NCBI RefSeq assembly: GCF_030315975.1
Contig: NZ_JASXSZ010000001.1
Coordinates: 62,001 to 126,000 of the forward strand
Length of the DNA: 64,000 bases
Direction: 5' to 3'
Source: Microbacterium candidum
GTDB lineage: Bacteria; Actinomycetota; Actinomycetes; Actinomycetales; Microbacteriaceae
Both the position numbers and the translations under genes were made by a program. The notes beneath the pieces are model-generated. The model saw only the letters and a list, made by a program, of their open reading frames with translations. It did not search any database and was not told the origin of the DNA. Below, piece by piece: positions 7,593-16,285 of the stretch (position 1 is its first letter; each line of letters starts with the position of its first letter).

Positions 7593-9335
7593 GTGACCAT
7601 CAGCGAGACCGCGACGGGCGAGCGGGCGACGCACGCGCGCGCCGTCACGGAGCGCGCCCGACCGCCGCGCCCGTCGTCCAAGCCCAACGGGCAGTGGAAG
7701 ATCGACGGCACCGAGCCGCTCAACGGCAACGAGGAGTGGAAGCAGGTCGACGACGGCCTGAGCGTCCGCGAGCGCATCGAGAACGTGTACTCCAAGGGCG
7801 GCTTCCAGAGCATCGACCCGACCGACCTGCACGGCCGCTTCCGCGTGTGGGGTCTGTACACGCAGCGCAAGCCCGGCATCGACGGCGGCCGCACCGCGAC
7901 GCTCACGCCGGAGGAGCTCGAGGACGAGTACTTCATGTTCCGCGTCCGCATCGACGGCGGACAGCTGACGACCGAGCAGCTGCGCGTCATCGGCGGCATC
8001 TCCACCGACTTCGCCCGCGGCACCGCGGACATCACCGACCGCCAGAACATCCAGCTCCACTGGATCCGCGTCGAGGACGTCCCGGAGATCTGGCGCCGCC
8101 TCGAGGCCGTGGGCCTGCAGACCACCGAGGCGTGCGGCGACGTGCCCCGCGTCATCCTGGGCTCGCCCGTCGCCGGCATCGCCGCCGACGAGATCATCGA
8201 CCCCACCCCGCAGATCCGCGAGATCTCGGAGCGCTTCATCGGCGACCCGTCGCTCGCGAACCTGCCCCGCAAGTTCAAGACCGCGATCACCGGGCACCCG
8301 AGCCAGGACGTCGTGCACGAGATCAACGACGTCGCGTTCGTCGGCATCGTCCACCCCGAGCTCGGCCCCGGCTACGACCTGTGGGTCGGCGGTGCACTGT
8401 CGACCACGCCGCGTCTCGGTGAGCGCCTCGGTGCGTTCGTCGCGCCGGATCAGGTCGTGGATGCGTGGCACGGCGTCACGCAGATCTTCCGCGACTACGG
8501 CTACCGGCGCCTGCGCAACAAGGCGCGCCTCAAGTTCCTCCTCGCGGAGTGGGGCACCGAGAAGTTCCGCCAGGTACTCCAGGACGAGTACCTCGGCTAT
8601 GCCCTCGCCGACGGCCCCGCCGCGTCTCGTCCCGCGGAGCCCGGCGACCACATCGGCGTCCACCAGCAGAAGGACGGCCTGTTCTACGTCGGCGTCACGC
8701 CGATCGTCGGGCGCCTGAGCGGCGAGACCCTCACGAAGCTCGCCGAGATTGTCGAGGCGCACGGATCGGCCCGCCTGCGCACCACGCCGCACCAGAAGAT
8801 CGTCATCCTCGACATCCCCGAGGACCACGTCGAGCCGCTCATCGCAGAACTCGACGAACTCGGCCTCCAGGCGCGCCCGAGCCTCATCCGCCGCGGGACG
8901 ATCGCGTGCACCGGCATCGAGTTCTGCAAGCTCGCGATCGTCGAGACGAAGGTCAATGCGACGGCCGCCGTTCTCGATCTCGAAGAGCGCCTGAAGGGCT
9001 TCGAACTGCCGCATCCCATCTCCCTCCACGTCAACGGATGCCCGAACTCGTGCGCCCGCATCCAGACCGCCGACATCGGCCTCAAGGGCCAGCTCGTCAC
9101 GATCGACGGCGAGCAGGTGCCGGGCTACCAGGTGCACCTCGGCGGCGGACTCGCGTCCCAGGACCGCGACGAGCCGGGCCTGGGCCGCACTGTCCGGGGA
9201 CTGAAGGTCGCCGCCGACGGCATCGCCGACTACGTCGAGCGGGTGGTGACGCGCTTCCTCGCCGACCGCGACGCGGCGGCTGACGAGACGTTCGCCCAGT
9301 GGGCCCACCGCGCCGACGAGGAGGCACTGCAGTGA
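7593..9335 (+). CDS. sir: Assimilatory sulfite reductase (ferredoxin), siroheme/4Fe-4S
   Basis: 580 aa, GTG start with GGGAGG. Two ferredoxin-like half-domains alternate with siroheme/Fe-S domains, as in the sulfite/nitrite reductase family (SirA/NirA of mycobacteria is the closest known layout). The cofactor cysteines are CTGIEFC (about residues 440-446) and NGCPNSCAR (about 482-488). The substrate-binding basic loops include ITDRQNIQLHW. It reduces sulfite to sulfide with six electrons from ferredoxin. The sulfite rather than nitrite role rests on context: cysH, cysD, cysN and siroheme genes follow. It is the first gene of a tightly packed operon; its TGA overlaps the GTG of a 43-codon ORF. 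Confidence 0.93.
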   Translation: MTISETATGERATHARAVTERARPPRPSSKPNGQWKIDGTEPLNGNEEWKQVDDGLSVRERIENVYSKGGFQSIDPTDLHGRFRVWGLYTQRKPGIDGGRTATLTPEELEDEYFMFRVRIDGGQLTTEQLRVIGGISTDFARGTADITDRQNIQLHWIRVEDVPEIWRRLEAVGLQTTEACGDVPRVILGSPVAGIAADEIIDPTPQIREISERFIGDPSLANLPRKFKTAITGHPSQDVVHEINDVAFVGIVHPELGPGYDLWVGGALSTTPRLGERLGAFVAPDQVVDAWHGVTQIFRDYGYRRLRNKARLKFLLAEWGTEKFRQVLQDEYLGYALADGPAASRPAEPGDHIGVHQQKDGLFYVGVTPIVGRLSGETLTKLAEIVEAHGSARLRTTPHQKIVILDIPEDHVEPLIAELDELGLQARPSLIRRGTIACTGIEFCKLAIVETKVNATAAVLDLEERLKGFELPHPISLHVNGCPNSCARIQTADIGLKGQLVTIDGEQVPGYQVHLGGGLASQDRDEPGLGRTVRGLKVAADGIADYVERVVTRFLADRDAAADETFAQWAHRADEEALQ

Positions 9336-9463
9336 CCGTCCTTCATCCGCACCTCCTCCGCTCCGCGGATCAGGACATGTCGGCAGTCGGCGACATATCC
9401 GCAACGGCTCTCCGCATGTCCTGCACCGCAGCGGCGGGCATCGATCGAGAGGTGACCCGGTGA
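9332..9463 (+). CDS. Possible small translated ORF between sir and cysH
   Basis: This 43-aa ORF starts at GTG 9332, overlapping the sir stop (GTGA), and ends at a TGA overlapping the cysH GTG (again GTGA). It therefore fills the only gap in an otherwise overlapping operon, and both junctions look translationally coupled. The peptide contains ISATALRMSCTAAAG and has no recognised domain. The RNA also carries a 9-bp inverted repeat CAGGACATG (9371-9379) / CATGTCCTG (9415-9423), so the segment might instead be a structural spacer. An internal ATG at 9376 is an alternative start. Confidence 0.4.
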   Translation: MTVLHPHLLRSADQDMSAVGDISATALRMSCTAAAGIDREVTR

Positions 9464-10203
9464 CCGTCTCACTCGCACCGCGCGTGCCCGTCAAGCGGAC
9501 GCGCGAAGAGCTCAAGGCCATCGCGGAGCGCGGCGCGGTCGAGCTCGGCAGCCTCACCGACCACGAGGCGACGCCGGCCGAGGTCGTCGCGTGGGTCGCG
9601 GAGAACTTCGGAGTGGATGCGGCGGCCGTCGCCTGCTCGATGGCCGACGCGGCTCTGCCCCACCTCGTCGCCGAGGGGCTCCCGGGCGTCGACGTGCTGT
9701 TCCTCGACACCGGGTACCACTTCGCCGAGACCTACTCCACGCGCGACGAGGTCGAGCGGGTGCTCGACGTCCGGATCATCGACATCACGCCGGAGCAGAC
9801 GGTCGCCGAACAGGACGCGGAATTCGGCGCGAAGCTGTTCGAGCGCGACCCCGCGCTGTGCTGCGCACGCCGCAAGGTCGCTCCGCTCCAGGAGGCGCTC
9901 GGCGGCTACGAGGTGTGGTTCACCGGCGTCCGGCGTGACGAGGCGCCGACCCGCACGAACACGCCGCTCGTCACCTGGGACGAGCGGAACGGGCTCGTGA
10001 AGGTCAACCCGGTCGCATCCTGGTCCTTCGACGACCTCCTCGGCTACGCGGCCGAGCACAAGGCGCCCGTCAACCTCCTCGTGAACTTCGGCTACCCGTC
10101 GATCGGATGCGAGCCCTGCACGAAGCCGGTCGCCGCCGGCGAAGACCCCCGATCCGGCCGCTGGGCCGGCTCCTCGAAGACGGAATGCGGGCTGCACGTA
10201 TGA
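9460..10203 (+). CDS. cysH: Adenylylsulfate (APS) reductase
   Basis: 247 aa from GTG 9460. The PAPS/APS reductase fold includes LFLDTGYHFAET and WFTGVRRDEAPTR. The four iron-sulfur cysteines of the APS-reducing, bacterial assimilatory type are present: CC at about 133-134 (ALCCARRK) and GCEPC at about 216-219. The nucleophilic cysteine is in the C-terminal KTECGLHV. It reduces APS to sulfite plus AMP using thioredoxin. No APS kinase is fused to CysN downstream, consistent with APS, not PAPS, as substrate. The stop overlaps the cysD ATG (ATGA). Confidence 0.95.
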   Translation: MTVSLAPRVPVKRTREELKAIAERGAVELGSLTDHEATPAEVVAWVAENFGVDAAAVACSMADAALPHLVAEGLPGVDVLFLDTGYHFAETYSTRDEVERVLDVRIIDITPEQTVAEQDAEFGAKLFERDPALCCARRKVAPLQEALGGYEVWFTGVRRDEAPTRTNTPLVTWDERNGLVKVNPVASWSFDDLLGYAAEHKAPVNLLVNFGYPSIGCEPCTKPVAAGEDPRSGRWAGSSKTECGLHV

Positions 10204-11144
10204 CCATTTCCGACACCCTGCGTTTCGACTCGCGAGCTCGCTCAACGCCCGAGAGCCTCGACGCGCTCGACCTGCTCGAGGCCGAGGCCATCCACATCAT
10301 CCGCGAGGTTGTCGCGGAGTTCGAGCGACCCGTGCTGCTCTTCTCCGGCGGCAAGGACTCCGTCGTCGTCCTCCATCTCGCGACGAAGGCGTTCTTCCCC
10401 TGTCGCGTGCCGTTCCCCGTCCTGCACGTGGACACCGGCCACAACTTCCCCGAGGTCATCGCGTTCCGTGATGAGACCGTCGAGCGACTCGGCATCCGTC
10501 TCGAGGTCGCCCGCGTCCAGGACTACATCGACGACGGCCGCCTCGCCGAGCGCGCCGACGGCACGCGCAACCCGCTGCAGACGACCCCTCTGCTCGATGC
10601 GATCGCCGCAGGCAAGCACGACGCGGTCTTCGGCGGCGCCCGTCGCGACGAGGACAAGGCCCGGGCGAAGGAGCGGATCATCTCGCTGCGCGACGAGTTC
10701 GGCCAGTGGGACCCGCGCAACCAGCGACCGGAACTCTGGAGCCTGTACAACGGCCGCCACACGCCGGGCCAGCACGTGCGCGCCTTCCCGATCTCGAACT
10801 GGACCGAGCTCGACGTCTGGCGCTACATCGAGCGCGAGGACATCGCCCTCCCCCCGCTGTACTTCGCGCACGAGCGCGACGTCTTCCGTCGCGACGGGAT
10901 GTGGCGTGCTGTCGGCGAGGTCTCGCAGCCTCTCGCCCACGAGACCGTGGAGCGCCGGACGGTCCGCTACCGCACGGTCGGCGACATGAGCTGCACCGGA
11001 GCGGTCGAGTCGGATGCCGACACGACGGCGGCGATCGTCGCCGAGGTCGCCGTGTCCACCCTGACCGAGCGGGGCGCCACGCGCGCCGACGACCGCATCA
11101 GCGAAGCGGCGATGGAAGACCGCAAGAAGGACGGGTACTTCTGA
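10200..11144 (+). CDS. cysD: Sulfate adenylyltransferase subunit 2
   Basis: 314 aa from ATG 10200. The PP-loop SGGKDS (about residues 47-52) binds ATP, and LHVDTGHNFPEVIAFRD and the C-terminal AAMEDRKKDGYF are characteristic of CysD. With CysN it forms ATP sulfurylase, making APS from sulfate. The N-terminus carries RFDSRARST (residues 8-16), which is the translation of a family A dispersed repeat and is not conserved sequence. TGATG couples it to cysN. Confidence 0.95.
   Translation: MTISDTLRFDSRARSTPESLDALDLLEAEAIHIIREVVAEFERPVLLFSGGKDSVVVLHLATKAFFPCRVPFPVLHVDTGHNFPEVIAFRDETVERLGIRLEVARVQDYIDDGRLAERADGTRNPLQTTPLLDAIAAGKHDAVFGGARRDEDKARAKERIISLRDEFGQWDPRNQRPELWSLYNGRHTPGQHVRAFPISNWTELDVWRYIEREDIALPPLYFAHERDVFRRDGMWRAVGEVSQPLAHETVERRTVRYRTVGDMSCTGAVESDADTTAAIVAEVAVSTLTERGATRADDRISEAAMEDRKKDGYF
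10220..10247. repeat. Dispersed repeat, family A, inside cysD 5' end
   Basis: CGTTTCGACTCGCGAGCTCG followed by CTCAACG, read in frame as RFDSRARST directly after the CysD start. Confidence 0.8.
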
Positions 11145-12463
11145 TGACCACCGCGACGCTTCGACAGGCTCAGCGACCGGTGGGGCAGACGCTCTTCCGG
11201 TTCGCCACGGCGGGGTCGGTGGATGACGGGAAGTCGACGCTCGTCGGGCGTCTCCTGCACGACGCGAAGGCGATCCTCGCCGACCAGCTCGAGCAGGTCG
11301 CCCGCACCTCCGCCGAGCGCGGCTTCGCGCACGGCACCGGCTTCGACTTCGCTCTCCTCACCGACGGCCTGCGCGCAGAACGCGAGCAGGGCATCACGAT
11401 CGACGTCGCCTACCGCTACTTCGCGACCGACCGGCGCAGCTTCATCCTCGCCGACTGCCCCGGGCACGTGCAGTACACGCGCAACATGGTCACGGGCTCC
11501 GCGACGGCCGATGCCGTCATCGTGCTCGTCGACGCGCGCAAGGGCGTCCTCGAGCAGACCCGTCGCCACCTCGCCGTCGTCGCGCTGCTGCGCGTGCCGC
11601 ACGTCATCGTCGCCGTCAACAAGATCGACCTCGTCGAATTCGACGAGAACGTCTTCGCCGATGTCGAGGCGCAGGCCCGCGCGGTCGCGGCCGAGCTCGC
11701 CATCGAGGACCTCCACGTCCTCCCCGTCTCGGCCCTCGAGGGCGACAACATCGTCGACCACTCCGACCGCACGCCCTGGTACAAGGGCCCGTCGCTGATC
11801 GAACTGCTGGAGACGCTCCCCTCCGAGGACGAGCTCGAGACCGCGTACGAGCCGTTCCGCCTGCCGGTGCAGCTCGTCATCCGGCCGCAGGGCGGCCTCG
11901 CACCGGGCCTCGATGCGGATGTGTTCCGCGACTACCGCGCCTCGGCCGGCCGCATCGCGTCGGGTCGCGTCCGCGTCGGCGACCGCGTCACCGTGCTCCC
12001 CGCCGGCATCGAGACGACCGTCACCGGGCTGCGTATCGCGGGCGAGACCGCGGACGAGGCATCCGCTCCGCAGTCGGTCGCGATCGAACTGGCGGACGAC
12101 GTGGATGCCGCGCGCGGCGCGCTGCTCGCCGCATCCGACTCCGCGCCGGCTCCGACCCGGGAGTTCGACGCCGAGCTGTTCCAGCTCGACGCGCGGGGGC
12201 TCGCCTCCGGCGCGCGCGTGCTCATCAAGCACGGCACGTCGACGGTGCAGGGCATCGTCCAGATCACGAGCCGCTACGACCTGGACGCGCTGGCCCACGG
12301 GGATGCCGCATCCCTCGACGTCAACGACATCGGACGCGCCCGCGTGCGCGTCGCCGCCGACCTGACGGTCGAGCCGTACGCGCAGGGACGCGCGGGCGGT
12401 TCGTTCCTCGTCATCCACCCGTCCGACGGCGCCACGCTCGCCGCCGGCACCGTCCTCGGCTGA
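11144..12463 (+). CDS. cysN: Sulfate adenylyltransferase subunit 1 (GTPase)
   Basis: 439 aa from ATG 11144 (TGATG overlap with cysD). It is a translation-factor-type GTPase: P-loop GSVDDGKST (about 24-32), switch REQGITIDVAYRYF, DCPGH (about 104-108) and NKID (about 159-162), followed by two beta-barrel domains. GTP hydrolysis drives APS formation by CysD. It lacks the C-terminal APS-kinase domain found in CysNC fusions, matching the APS reductase upstream. The first residues (TLRQAQRP) derive from a family B repeat (CTTCGACAGGCTCAGCGACC at 11159-11178). Confidence 0.94.
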   Translation: MTTATLRQAQRPVGQTLFRFATAGSVDDGKSTLVGRLLHDAKAILADQLEQVARTSAERGFAHGTGFDFALLTDGLRAEREQGITIDVAYRYFATDRRSFILADCPGHVQYTRNMVTGSATADAVIVLVDARKGVLEQTRRHLAVVALLRVPHVIVAVNKIDLVEFDENVFADVEAQARAVAAELAIEDLHVLPVSALEGDNIVDHSDRTPWYKGPSLIELLETLPSEDELETAYEPFRLPVQLVIRPQGGLAPGLDADVFRDYRASAGRIASGRVRVGDRVTVLPAGIETTVTGLRIAGETADEASAPQSVAIELADDVDAARGALLAASDSAPAPTREFDAELFQLDARGLASGARVLIKHGTSTVQGIVQITSRYDLDALAHGDAASLDVNDIGRARVRVAADLTVEPYAQGRAGGSFLVIHPSDGATLAAGTVLG

Positions 12464-12503
12464 TCCGGCCAGGACCCCGCTGAAGAAGAAGGAGGCGCAA
12501 CGC

Positions 12504-13583
12504 ATGAAGAAGACCGCGAAGTTCACGACCCTGGCCCTGGCGGCCATGATGCTCACCGGGCTCGCCGGCTGCGCCGCCTCCGCGGATGCCGCGACGAAGC
12601 CCGTCGCGAACCTGGATGCGGGGACCCCCGCATCCGAGATCCGCATCGGCTACTTCGCCAACGTCACCCACGCTCCGGCGCTCGTCGGCCTGCAGGAGGG
12701 GATCTTCGCCAAGGACATCGACGCGAAGATCACGACGCAGGTGTTCAACGCGGGTCCCGCAGCCATCGAGGCGCTGTCGGCCGGCGCGATCGACGCGGCC
12801 TTCATCGGCCCGAACCCGTCGATCAACTCGTACATCCAGTCCGCGGGACGCTCGGTGCGCATCGTCGCCGGCGCGACGACCGGCGGCGCCGCGCTCGTCG
12901 TCAAGAGCGACATCACGAAGCCCGAGGAGCTCAAGGGCAAGACCCTCACGACCCCCCAGCTCGGGAACACGCAGGATGTCGCGCTGCGCAGCTGGCTGAA
13001 GGGCAAGGGCTTCCAGACCGACACCACCGGCGGCGGCGACGTCCACATCACGCCGACCGACAACGCGCAGACCCTCGCCCTGTTCCAGCAGGGCAAGATC
13101 GACGGCGCGTGGCTGCCGGAGCCGTGGGTGTCGCGACTGGTCGAGGATGCGGGCGCCAAGGTGCTCGTCGACGAGGCCGATCTGTGGAAGAACGGCGCCT
13201 TCCCGACGACCGTGCTGCTGGTGAACGCCGACTTCCTCGCGAAGCACCCGCAGACGGTCAAGCAGCTCGTGAAGGGCGACGTCGACGCGATCACCTGGCT
13301 CAACGACAACACGGCGAAGGCCGCGAGCGCGATCAACGAGAAGCTCAAGGCGGATGCGGGCAAGGGTCTGTCCGATGCCGTGCTGAACCGGTCGCTCGAG
13401 CATGTGACGTTCTCGGCCGACCCGCAGGCGCAGACCTTCCAGGAGCTCGTGCAGCACGGCCTCGACGCCGGGACGCAGAAGCGCGGCTCGATCGACGGGC
13501 TGTTCGACCTGCGCCTGCTGAACCAGATCCTGAAGGCCGACGGTCAGAAGACCGTGTCCGCGGCGGGGCTGGGCGAGCAGTGA
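12504..13583 (+). CDS. ABC transporter substrate-binding lipoprotein (SsuA/TauA-like)
   Basis: 359 aa, ATG 12504 with AAGGAGG. A lipoprotein signal ends in LTGLAGC (Cys23). The mature part has the NitT/TauT-family layout: EIRIGYFANVTHAPALVGLQEG, then FIGPNPSINSYIQS and WLPEPWVSRLVED. The family binds aliphatic sulfonates, taurine, nitrate or related anions; inside a sulfur operon a sulfonate or other organosulfur compound is likely. It precedes its ATPase (GTGA overlap) and permease. A separate ribosome site suggests higher expression than the coupled genes around it. Confidence 0.88.
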   Translation: MKKTAKFTTLALAAMMLTGLAGCAASADAATKPVANLDAGTPASEIRIGYFANVTHAPALVGLQEGIFAKDIDAKITTQVFNAGPAAIEALSAGAIDAAFIGPNPSINSYIQSAGRSVRIVAGATTGGAALVVKSDITKPEELKGKTLTTPQLGNTQDVALRSWLKGKGFQTDTTGGGDVHITPTDNAQTLALFQQGKIDGAWLPEPWVSRLVEDAGAKVLVDEADLWKNGAFPTTVLLVNADFLAKHPQTVKQLVKGDVDAITWLNDNTAKAASAINEKLKADAGKGLSDAVLNRSLEHVTFSADPQAQTFQELVQHGLDAGTQKRGSIDGLFDLRLLNQILKADGQKTVSAAGLGEQ

Positions 13584-14383
13584 GCAACGGATCGCCGGCT
13601 GCCGGTGCTTCGGGGCCGGGACGCCTCGGGCCGAGCTTCGACATGGCCACGCCCGCCGTCGCCGCACCCGCCGCTCCGGCGCCGGCGATCCGCCTCCAAC
13701 ACGTCGGCAAGCGGTACGGGTCGGGGCCCGTCATCCTCGACGACATCACCCTCGACATCGCCCCCGGCGAGTTCGTGTGCCTGCTCGGCGCCTCGGGATG
13801 CGGCAAGTCGACGCTGCTGAACCTCATCGCCGGGCTCGACGCGGTGTCCACCGGATCTGTGGAAGCACCCGAGGCCGCGTTCATGTTCCAGGAGTCGGCG
13901 CTCATGCCGTGGCTCACCGCGCGCCGCAACGTCGAGCTGGCGCTGCGCTTGCGCGGTCTCGCGAAGGCGGAGCGCGGCGCGCGCGCTCTCGAGCTCCTCG
14001 ACATCGTGTCGCTGGCGGATGCGGCCGACAAGCGTCCGCACGAGCTGTCGGGCGGCATGCGTCAGCGTGTGGCGCTCGCTCGGGCTCTCGCGCAGGACCG
14101 TCCGGTCCTGCTCATGGACGAGCCGTTCGCGGCCCTCGACGCCATCACCCGCGACGTGCTGCACGAGGAGCTCGAGCGGGTCTGGCGCGCCACCGGTCGA
14201 ACGATCGTCTTCGTCACCCACAACGTGCGGGAGGCCGCGCGCCTCGGCCAGCGCGTCATCCTGCTCTCCAGCCGTCCCGGCCGCATCGCGGGCCAGTGGC
14301 GCACCGCCGGGGCCGACCACGCCGTGATCGAGCAGCAGATCACCGCGCAGCTGCGGAAGGAGATCTCCCGCAATGCCGCATGA
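13580..14383 (+). CDS. ABC transporter ATP-binding protein (SsuB/TauB-like)
   Basis: 267 aa from GTG 13580 (GTGA overlap). Walker A GASGCGKST (about 70-78), Q-loop FMFQESALMPW, signature LSGGMRQR (about 155-162), Walker B VLLMDEPFAALD and H-loop FVTHNVREA are all intact. It energises uptake with the lipoprotein and permease on either side. The first 30 residues are Pro/Ala/Gly-rich and unlike the family. It overlaps the permease start by 11 nt. Confidence 0.9.
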   Translation: MSNGSPAAGASGPGRLGPSFDMATPAVAAPAAPAPAIRLQHVGKRYGSGPVILDDITLDIAPGEFVCLLGASGCGKSTLLNLIAGLDAVSTGSVEAPEAAFMFQESALMPWLTARRNVELALRLRGLAKAERGARALELLDIVSLADAADKRPHELSGGMRQRVALARALAQDRPVLLMDEPFAALDAITRDVLHEELERVWRATGRTIVFVTHNVREAARLGQRVILLSSRPGRIAGQWRTAGADHAVIEQQITAQLRKEISRNAA

Positions 14384-15356
14384 CACTCAGACCCTCGATG
14401 CCCGCGGGTCGTTGAGCGAGCGAGGAACGAGCGAGACGAAACGCAGTGACGACGGCTCGGCGCGTTTCGACTCGCAAGCTCGCTCAACGAGCGATAAGGA
14501 GCTCCGCACGCTCGCGGCCGGCCTCGACAGCCTGCAGACGGACGCCGAGACCCGGCCCAGCGCATGGCGCCGCTTCCGCACGAGCGTCCTTCCGCCGATC
14601 CTCTTCGTCCTCGCACTGCTCGCCGCGTGGCAGCTGTATGTCGTCATCGCGCAGCCGCGGCCGGACATCGTGCCCGCCCCGGCGGATGTCGCCCTCGCCC
14701 TCAGCGACGCGTGGCAGAGCGGCCGCCTGCCGACCGCGATCGCCACGAGCCTGGAGCGCGGCGTCCTCGGCTTCCTCATCTCGGTCGTCGTCGCGACGCC
14801 GATCGGGCTGCTGCTCGCCGAGGTCCGCCCGATGCGCCGCGCGGTGGGCCCGATCATCTCCGGGCTGCAGGTGCTGCCCTCGGTCGCCTGGGTCCCCGCC
14901 GCGATCCTGTGGTTCGGGTTCTCGGACGCCACGGCCTACTTCGTCGTGCTGATGGGTGCCATCCCGTCCATCGTCAACGGGCTCATCTCGGGAGTCGACC
15001 AGGTGCCGCCGCAGCTGCGGCGCGTCGGCACCGTCCTCGGGGCGCGCAAGTTCAGTCTCGCCACCCTCATCGTCCTGCCCGCCGCGCTCCCCGGCTACGT
15101 GGCGGGTCTCAAGCAGGGCTGGGCCTTCTCGTGGCGGTCGCTCATGGCCGCGGAGATCATCACCGTCGGAGGAACCATGGGCTTCGGACTCGGATCACTG
15201 CTCGACCAGTCGCGCGAGCTCGCGGACATCTCGTCGGTGCTCGCCGCGATCCTCGTCATCCTCGTCATCGGGATCCTGGTCGAGCTCGTCGTGTTCGCGC
15301 CGTTCGAGCGACGGCTGCTGCGTCGCCGCGGCCTCCTCGTGGAGACAGGCCGATGA
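14373..15356 (+). CDS. ABC transporter permease (SsuC/TauC-like)
   Basis: 327 aa from ATG 14373, overlapping the ATPase stop. A membrane core of about six segments begins near ILFVLALLAAWQLYVVIAQ. The permease loop that contacts the ATPase is near VGTVLGARKFSLATLIVLPAALPG. The first about 45 residues (DARGSLSERGTSETKRS... then RFDSQARSTS) are encoded by a family A palindrome, not by conserved sequence. The stop overlaps the ATG of the methyltransferase gene (ATGA). Confidence 0.9.
   Translation: MPHDTQTLDARGSLSERGTSETKRSDDGSARFDSQARSTSDKELRTLAAGLDSLQTDAETRPSAWRRFRTSVLPPILFVLALLAAWQLYVVIAQPRPDIVPAPADVALALSDAWQSGRLPTAIATSLERGVLGFLISVVVATPIGLLLAEVRPMRRAVGPIISGLQVLPSVAWVPAAILWFGFSDATAYFVVLMGAIPSIVNGLISGVDQVPPQLRRVGTVLGARKFSLATLIVLPAALPGYVAGLKQGWAFSWRSLMAAEIITVGGTMGFGLGSLLDQSRELADISSVLAAILVILVIGILVELVVFAPFERRLLRRRGLLVETGR
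14404..14492. repeat. Palindromic dispersed repeat pair, family A, inside permease 5' end
   Basis: The left arm GGGTCGTTGAGCGAGCGAGG runs on to GAGACGAAACGC; the right arm begins GCGTTTCGACTCGCAAGCTC and ends GCTCAACGA. The arms are imperfect inverted copies, so the RNA can fold into a long hairpin. It is translated in frame. Confidence 0.85.
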
Positions 15357-16285
15357 GCGCCGTCGATCGCGGGTCGTTGAGCGATCGCGGGTCGTTGAGC
15401 GAGGGAGCGCAGCGACCGAGACGAACCGCAGAGACGAGACGCAGTGCGGACGGCTCACCGCGTTTCGACTCGCAAGCTCGCTCAACGAGCGGCAAGGTCT
15501 GGCTCGTCGGCGCCGGCCCCGGCGACCCGGGCCTCCTGACGCTCCGCGGCCTGCGTGCCCTCGAGCAGGCGGACGTCATCGTCGCCGACCGGCTCGGCGC
15601 GCGTGCCGTGCTCGACGGACTCGCGGCCGACGGCGTCGAACTGACGGCCGAGGTCGTCGATGTCGGCAAGCTCCCCGGCCACCACGCCGTGCCGCAGGAT
15701 GCGATCAACGCCCTGCTCGTCCAGCTCGCACAGGACGGCAAGAACGTGGTCCGGCTGAAGGGCGGCGACCCGTACATCTTCGGGCGCGGCGGCGAGGAGC
15801 TCCTCTTCTGCCAAGAGGCCGGCATCGCCGTCGAGGTCGTCCCGGGCATCACGAGTGCCGTGTCGGTGCCGGCGGTCGCCGGCATCCCGCTCACCCACCG
15901 CGGGGTCGCGACCGGCTTCACGGTCGTCACCGCGCACGACCAGATCCGTCAGGTCGGCGGCGGGCGAGACCACACGGTCGTCCTCCTCATGGGCGTCGGC
16001 ACGCTCGCGAACTCGGCGATCACCCTCGCCCGCGGCGATCGCGGCGCGGACTGCCCCGTGGCGATCGTCGAGGACGGCTACGGCGCCAGCCAGCGCGTCA
16101 CGATCGGCACACTCGCGACGATCGCCCACCAGGCCGCGGCGCGTGGCGTCCGCTCGCCCGCCGTCGTGGTGGTCGGCGACGTCGTACGGCTGAGCCCCTT
16201 CGCCCCCGCCGAGCTCGCCACGCTCGACCTCGATTCCTATGACCCGCTCGCCACCGAGCACACCCGGAAGGCCTCCATCTCGTGA
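15353..16285 (+). CDS. cobA: Uroporphyrinogen-III C-methyltransferase
   Basis: 310 aa from ATG 15353. The SUMT core starts about residue 46 with VWLVGAGPGDPGLLTLRG and continues with VRLKGGDPYIFGRGGEE, VVPGITSAVSVPAVAGIPLTHR and LMGVGTL. It methylates uroporphyrinogen III twice to precorrin-2, the first step to siroheme, the cofactor of the sulfite reductase at the head of the operon. No precorrin-2 dehydrogenase is fused or adjacent. The first about 45 residues (GSLSDRGSLSEGAQRP...RFDSQARST) come from a family A repeat cluster. Confidence 0.92.
   Translation: MSAVDRGSLSDRGSLSEGAQRPRRTAETRRSADGSPRFDSQARSTSGKVWLVGAGPGDPGLLTLRGLRALEQADVIVADRLGARAVLDGLAADGVELTAEVVDVGKLPGHHAVPQDAINALLVQLAQDGKNVVRLKGGDPYIFGRGGEELLFCQEAGIAVEVVPGITSAVSVPAVAGIPLTHRGVATGFTVVTAHDQIRQVGGGRDHTVVLLMGVGTLANSAITLARGDRGADCPVAIVEDGYGASQRVTIGTLATIAHQAAARGVRSPAVVVVGDVVRLSPFAPAELATLDLDSYDPLATEHTRKASIS
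15368..15491. repeat. Family A repeat cluster, inside cobA 5' end
   Basis: Two left arms in tandem (CGCGGGTCGTTGAGCG twice), then a long arm through GAGACGCAG, and a right arm CGCGTTTCGACTCGCAAGCT ending CTCAACGAGCG. It is in frame with the methyltransferase. Confidence 0.85.

Noticed and set aside
6390..9710. 1106-aa minus-strand open frame
   Set aside because: It runs antisense to cbiX, sir and cysH; long shadow frames are normal in 70 % GC DNA, and its product is Arg/Asp/Leu-rich without any domain.
10967..12646. 559-aa minus-strand frame over cysN
   Set aside because: Antisense shadow of cysN, which has complete GTPase motifs.
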